In this document: one piece after another, positions 60,788 to 64,000 of the stretch
Position numbering within the stretch: position 1 is the first letter of the stretch
How the letters are laid out: each line of letters starts with the position of its first letter
Source: GWA2-66-18 sp964537395
GTDB lineage: Bacteria; Elusimicrobiota; Elusimicrobia; UBA1565; UBA9628
DNA length: 64,000 bases
Reading direction: 5' to 3'
Assembly (NCBI GenBank): GCA_964537395.1
Contig: CAZIBN010000009.1
Location: 3,850 to 67,849 of the forward strand
Translations under genes and position numbers: made by a program
The notes under the pieces: generated by a model
What the model was told of the DNA's origin: nothing
The model's input: only the letters and a program-made list of their open reading frames with translations
Database searches by the model: none

Positions 60788-60928
60788 GATGCGGGCGGGG
60801 CCGACGAGATATAGCCCTGAGGGGACGCGCGGCATTGAGCCGCGCTCGGGTCTTGCGCGACCGCATGAGCATTTCTGGTCGCGCGACCCACGCCCCTCAG
60901 GGCTATATCTCGTCGGCCCCCTTGCATC
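60788..60928. repeat. cloverleaf-like inverted element 1
   Basis: A perfect 28-bp outer stem (60797-60824 with 60893-60920) extends by a GATGC/GCATC pair at the base. Inside are two hairpins: GCGCGGC/GCCGCGC around ATTGA (60828-60846), and GGGTC..GCGCGACC (60848-60862) with GGTCGCGC.ACCC (60877-60889). It begins 5 nt after the PorV-like gene stop. Confidence 0.85.
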
Positions 60929-61052
60929 AATATTAGAGCGCCATATAAGGCGCGCCGCAGGCGCATCGCCGAAGCGCCGAGCGTACGACTCGCGATCGGC
61001 CAATGAGGTCGTACGCCGCGCGACCGAGGAAACCATATCGCCGTTGGGTTCT
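60921..61052. other. linker between the two cloverleaf-like elements with a third hairpin
   Basis: GCGTACGAC (60981-60989) pairs with GTCGTACGC (61008-61016) around 18 nt, and GGCGC/GCGCC (about 60960-60978) forms a smaller hairpin before it, echoing the two-hairpin interior of the flanking elements without a clear outer stem. No open frame of note. Confidence 0.5.
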
Positions 61053-61224
61053 CGACGGAAAGGCCCCCTGATATAATGGGCGGCGAAGGCGACGTCCGGC
61101 GGGGCGTGGGGTTGACGCGACCATGTCCTTCATTGTCGCGTCTACCCCGAGCGCGGCTCAATGCCGCGCGTCCCCGACGGACGTCGCCTTCGCCGCCCCG
61201 CCCATATGAGCGGGCCTTTCCGAC
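61053..61224. repeat. cloverleaf-like inverted element 2, opposite orientation
   Basis: The core stem of 26 nt (61079-61104 with 61172-61197, one mismatch) extends outward with small interruptions to about 50 bp (GGAAAGGCCC near 61057 pairs with GGGCCTTTCC near 61212). Inside: GGGGT.GACGCGAC (61108-61121) with GTCGCGTC.ACCCC (61135-61148), then GCGCGGC/GCCGCGC around TCAAT. The 30 nt at 61146-61175 are the exact reverse complement of 60821-60850 in element 1. Confidence 0.85.
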
Positions 61225-61267
61225 GCTGTAGCTACACGAGGGCGATATAGTATCCTCCTAGCAGGAC

Positions 61268-61954
61268 ATGGGTGGATTAAGGGCGTTCGCCGCCGAGTTC
61301 GTCGGGACCTTCGCGCTGACGCTCGCGGGGGCCGGCGCGCTTTGCCTCGATTTCGCCACGGGAGGGAAGATCGGGCCCGTGGGGATCGCGCTGGCTTATG
61401 CCGCCGCCGCCGCGACCGTCGTGCACACTTTCTCTTCCGCGGTCGGCCGGTTCAACCCCGCGATCTGCATCGCTGAGCTCGGCCTGCGGCGCGTCGACAC
61501 CCAGCGCGGCGTCCTGGCGCTCGCGGCCCAACTGCTGGGCGCGGCCTGCGCCGGCCTCTTTTTGCGCGCGGTGCTCTCCGGCGGACGGCCCGAGCTCCTC
61601 GTCGCGCCGGCCTACCTCGGGTCCTGCCTTCCTGTCGGCATCGGCTACCGCGCCGCCACCCTCGTCGAGGCCGTCGCCACTTTCTTTCTCACCCTGGCGA
61701 TATTCGCCGCCGACCAGCGCCGCTCGCGGCGCTTCGCGCCGCTCACGATCGGCGCCGCCACCTTGTTCGGCGCGCTCATCGCCGGGCCGCTCACCGGCGG
61801 CGCCATGAACCCCGCGCGCGCCTTCGGGCCCTCGCTCGCCGCCGGTCTTTGGTCCATGCAATATGTCTACTGGGTCGGTCCGCTCGCCGGTGCCGTCGTC
61901 GCCGCGCTCGTCGCCCCATACCTGATACACGCCGCTGAGGAGAACCGCCCATGA
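61268..61954 (+). CDS. aquaporin / MIP-family channel
   Basis: 228 residues, six helices and two NPA half-helices: GRFNPAICIAELGLRRVDTQ (first NPA, with Arg where many have His or Ala before Asn) and GGAMNPARAFGPSLAAGLWS (second NPA plus the filter Arg). The N-terminus AFAAEFVGTFALTLAGAGAL is canonical. Water, glycerol or small solute channel; the Ala-Arg after the second NPA and the FGP turn suggest a water-type pore. TATAGT lies upstream and AGGA before the ATG. It overlaps pepA by ATGA. Confidence 0.92.
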   Translation: MGGLRAFAAEFVGTFALTLAGAGALCLDFATGGKIGPVGIALAYAAAAATVVHTFSSAVGRFNPAICIAELGLRRVDTQRGVLALAAQLLGAACAGLFLRAVLSGGRPELLVAPAYLGSCLPVGIGYRAATLVEAVATFFLTLAIFAADQRRSRRFAPLTIGAATLFGALIAGPLTGGAMNPARAFGPSLAAGLWSMQYVYWVGPLAGAVVAALVAPYLIHAAEENRP

Positions 61955-63405
61955 ACGTCACGCCCCTTCCGCTCAAGACTCTCGAGTCCGACCATCGCGA
62001 CCTCGCCGTATTCGTCTATGAGGACGCGGGCCTGGCCGGCGCCAAGATCCTGTCCAACGCCGCCAAGGTCGCGCTCAACGCCAAGCTGCACGAGGAGAGC
62101 TTCAAGGCCGGGATCAAGGAAGTGTGCCGGGTCGATCTCGACATCCTGGGCAAGCACCGCCGCGTGTTCGCGGTCGGCCTCGGAAAGAAGAAGGGCTCGA
62201 CGTCCGAGACCTTCCGCCGCGCCGCCGGCTCGTTGCTCGGCGCCATCCGCTCCAAGCGCGAGAAGATCGCCGTGCTCTGCTCCGAGCATCCGCAGGCGGT
62301 CGCCGAGGGCCTGCTCCTCGCCGCCTACAAGTACGAGGAGTACAAGAAGGGGGACGCCGACAAGCTCACGAGCGCCGCGATCGTGATCCAGGACGCCGGT
62401 TCGCGCGTTTCGCTCGAGAAGGCCTGCGCCAAGGCGGCGACCTACGCGTCCGCCGTCTGCTTCGCGCGCGACCTCGTCAACCGGGCGCCGTCCGACAAGA
62501 CGCCGCAGAGCATCGCCGACCTCTCCGAGACCCTCAAGGGCGCTGGCGTCACCGTCACCGTCATGGACAAGGTCGCGTGCGCCGACATGGGCATGGGCTC
62601 GTTCCTCGGCGTGGCGCGCGGCTCGAGCGAGGCGCCCTTCATGGTGCACCTGGTCTACAAGCCCAAGGCCGCGACCAAGAAGCGCGTCGCCATCGTCGGC
62701 AAGGGCGTGATGTTCGACTCGGGCGGGCTGTCGCTGAAGCCCGCGGCGTCGATGGAAGACATGAAGTGCGACATGGCGGGCGCGGCCTCCGTGCTCGCCG
62801 TCTTCAAGGTCATCGCCGAGCTCAAGCCGAAGGTCGAGGTCCACGGGATCATCGGCGTGACCTACAACATGCCCGGGCCCGACGCTTACAAGCCCGGCGA
62901 CGTGCTCAAGGCCATGAACGGCAAGACCATCGAGGTCTGGAACACCGACGCCGAGGGCCGCCTGGTCCTCGCCGACGCGCTGTGCCTCGCCGCGAAGCAG
63001 GATCCTCAGGCGATCGTCGATCTCGCGACGCTCACCGGAGCCGTCGTCGTGGCGCTCGGCTCGAAGGTCGCGGGCATCATGGGCAACGACTCGAAGCTGA
63101 TCGGCCAGGTAAAGGCCGCCGGCAAGCGCGCCGACGAGGCGTTCTGCGAGCTTCCTCTCGTCGAGGACTACAAAGAGAACATCAAAGGCAACATCGCCGA
63201 GCTCCTGAACATCTCGAAGGCTCGCGGCGAAGCCGGCTCGATCATCGGCGGATTATTCTTACAGGAATTCGTCGATGGGAAGCCTTGGGCTCACCTCGAC
63301 ATCGCCGGCACGGCCTTCACGGGCAGCGATTCGGCGACCTACGCGCCGAAGGGCGGCACGGGTTCGCCGGTGCGCACCCTGCTCGAGTGGCTGGGCTCTC
63401 TGTGA
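61951..63405 (+). CDS. pepA: leucyl aminopeptidase (M17)
   Basis: 484 residues. Metal and catalytic motifs: VAIVGKGVMFDSGGLSLKPA, MEDMKCDMAGAASVL (Lys and Asp) and VWNTDAEGRLVLADALCLA (NTDAEGRL signature with catalytic Arg); LATLTGAVVVALGSKVAGIM follows. A hexameric two-metal cytosolic enzyme that removes N-terminal residues, it fits downstream of peptide uptake. The last codons overlap folE by GTGA. Confidence 0.95.
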   Translation: MNVTPLPLKTLESDHRDLAVFVYEDAGLAGAKILSNAAKVALNAKLHEESFKAGIKEVCRVDLDILGKHRRVFAVGLGKKKGSTSETFRRAAGSLLGAIRSKREKIAVLCSEHPQAVAEGLLLAAYKYEEYKKGDADKLTSAAIVIQDAGSRVSLEKACAKAATYASAVCFARDLVNRAPSDKTPQSIADLSETLKGAGVTVTVMDKVACADMGMGSFLGVARGSSEAPFMVHLVYKPKAATKKRVAIVGKGVMFDSGGLSLKPAASMEDMKCDMAGAASVLAVFKVIAELKPKVEVHGIIGVTYNMPGPDAYKPGDVLKAMNGKTIEVWNTDAEGRLVLADALCLAAKQDPQAIVDLATLTGAVVVALGSKVAGIMGNDSKLIGQVKAAGKRADEAFCELPLVEDYKENIKGNIAELLNISKARGEAGSIIGGLFLQEFVDGKPWAHLDIAGTAFTGSDSATYAPKGGTGSPVRTLLEWLGSL

Positions 63406-64000
63406 GCAGGATCAAGTCGGTCTCGCCGAAAAAATCGGCCGAGCCGAGCATCGCCCGCATCGAGCGGCACTACGCCGATATCCTCGCCGACCTCGGCGAG
63501 GATCCGAAGCGGGAGGGGCTCCTCAAAACTCCTCATCGCGTCGCGAAGGCTCTTCGGGAGCTGACGAGCGGCTACCGCGTGGACCTCGACGCGCTGATCA
63601 ACGAGGCGCTGTTCACCGAGTGCTACGACGAGATGGTGATCGTGCGCGACATCGCGTTCTACTCGATGTGCGAGCACCACATGCTGCCGTTTTTTGGCCG
63701 GGCGCATGTGGCCTACCTGCCGAATAAAAAGATCATCGGGCTCTCGAAGATCCCCAAGATCGTCGAGGTCTTCGCCCGGCGCCTGCAGGTCCAGGAGCGC
63801 CTGACGATGGACATCGCCCACACGCTGAGCGCCAAGCTCAAGCCCTTGGGCGTGGCCGTCGTCATGGAAGCCCGGCACCTGTGCATGGAGATGCGCGGCG
63901 CGGAGAGCCACCATTCGCCGACGACGACCTCGTGCATGGTCGGCGTGTTCAAGAAGGACGCGCGCACGCGCAAGGAATTCCTGGAGCTCGTGAAGAGCCG
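63402..64000 (+). CDS. folE: GTP cyclohydrolase I, 3'-truncated by window edge
   Basis: 199 codons are visible from the GTG at 63402 with no stop before the end. EPSIARIERHYADILADLGE, KREGLLKTPHRVAKALRELT, then VIVRDIAFYSMCEHHMLPFF with zinc-ligand Cys and His; GLSKIPKIVEVFARRLQVQE, RLTMDIAHTL; second Cys in RHLCMEMRGAESHHSPTTTS. It makes dihydroneopterin triphosphate for folate or queuosine-type pathways. Nearly complete; only the last few residues are missing. Confidence 0.95.
   Translation, partial: MSRIKSVSPKKSAEPSIARIERHYADILADLGEDPKREGLLKTPHRVAKALRELTSGYRVDLDALINEALFTECYDEMVIVRDIAFYSMCEHHMLPFFGRAHVAYLPNKKIIGLSKIPKIVEVFARRLQVQERLTMDIAHTLSAKLKPLGVAVVMEARHLCMEMRGAESHHSPTTTSCMVGVFKKDARTRKEFLELVKS

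Noticed and set aside
60921..61052. Possible third cloverleaf element between the two clear ones
   Set aside because: Two internal hairpins can be drawn, but no outer stem and no copy of the 30-nt core; kept only as a linker with hairpins.
1..64000. CRISPR arrays, tRNA, rRNA and complete insertion sequences
   Set aside because: No regularly spaced direct repeats, no TTCGA-type tRNA arms with cloverleaf in the gaps, no rRNA-like blocks and no transposase motifs were seen.

Overview
The window is about 64 kb of GC-rich, gene-dense DNA from a Gram-negative bacterium. Gram-negative features are Sec signal peptides, TatC, PorV/PorQ-type outer-membrane proteins and a C-terminal FlgD-like sorting-type domain. 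The mix of PorV-like proteins, long Ala/Pro-rich secreted or membrane fusions, LamG/FN3 surface proteins and Opp/OPT peptide uptake fits a free-living relative of the Elusimicrobiota. That placement is inference; no rRNA, tRNA or universal marker set in the window settles it. I saw no CRISPR array, tRNA, rRNA or complete insertion sequence.

Layout. 1-5.7 kb: central redox metabolism (end of NADP-type isocitrate dehydrogenase, a ferric-reductase-like flavocytochrome with a cytochrome-b5-like partner, malic enzyme, FprA-type ferredoxin/NADP reductase). 5.8-10.4 kb: accessory island whose base composition drifts towards AT. It holds a 966-residue secreted modular protein with a dead trypsin-like domain and a toxin-like C-terminus, a DUF6714 protein directly behind it, an orphan gene and a solitary FliG C-domain protein. 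10.4-15.9 kb: a signal-peptide/PQ-loop/uridine-kinase-like/adenylate-kinase fusion, an XRE-cupin regulator, a questin-oxidase-family enzyme and a small HTH gene. 16-25.1 kb: one long minus-strand run reading EIIA, APC permease, def, fmt, PASTA protein, rpe, rpsP, khpA, trmD, rplS, rnhB, yraN, tatC, with mostly overlapping or touching genes. 25.2-29.7 kb: membrane glycosyltransferase-like protein, hemD-like, inositol-phosphatase family and thiolase genes. 29.7-32 kb: ECF sigma factor, anti-sigma factor and bactofilin-like membrane protein, bracketed by a 14-nt direct repeat and a 31-bp inverted repeat. 32-40.6 kb: PorV-like protein, membrane coiled-coil protein, Sfp-type transferase, acyl-CoA carboxylase beta subunit, response regulator, RF3, DUF192 protein and a TIM-barrel glycosidase-like protein. 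40.7-52.8 kb: peptide-uptake cluster with a free-standing RAM domain, OppD, OppF, an OPT transporter, three tandem OppA-like binding proteins, OppB and OppC. 52.8-64 kb: acyl-CoA synthetase, CCA/poly(A) polymerase family, a 1297-residue LamG/FN3/FlgD-like surface protein coupled to a PorV-like protein, a 484-nt intergenic region with two large cloverleaf-like inverted elements, aquaporin, leucyl aminopeptidase and the start of folE.

The most unusual items are the toxin-like island at 5.9-10.4 kb, the transporter-kinase-kinase fusion at 10.4-13.2 kb, and the pair of oppositely oriented three-way-junction elements at 60.79-61.22 kb. Those two elements share a 30-nt core, but their outer stems differ in sequence while remaining paired. 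Several genes have a -10-like hexamer only 6-8 nt before the start codon and no Shine-Dalgarno, which suggests leaderless mRNAs. Function statements come from motif recognition by eye; no database search was possible.
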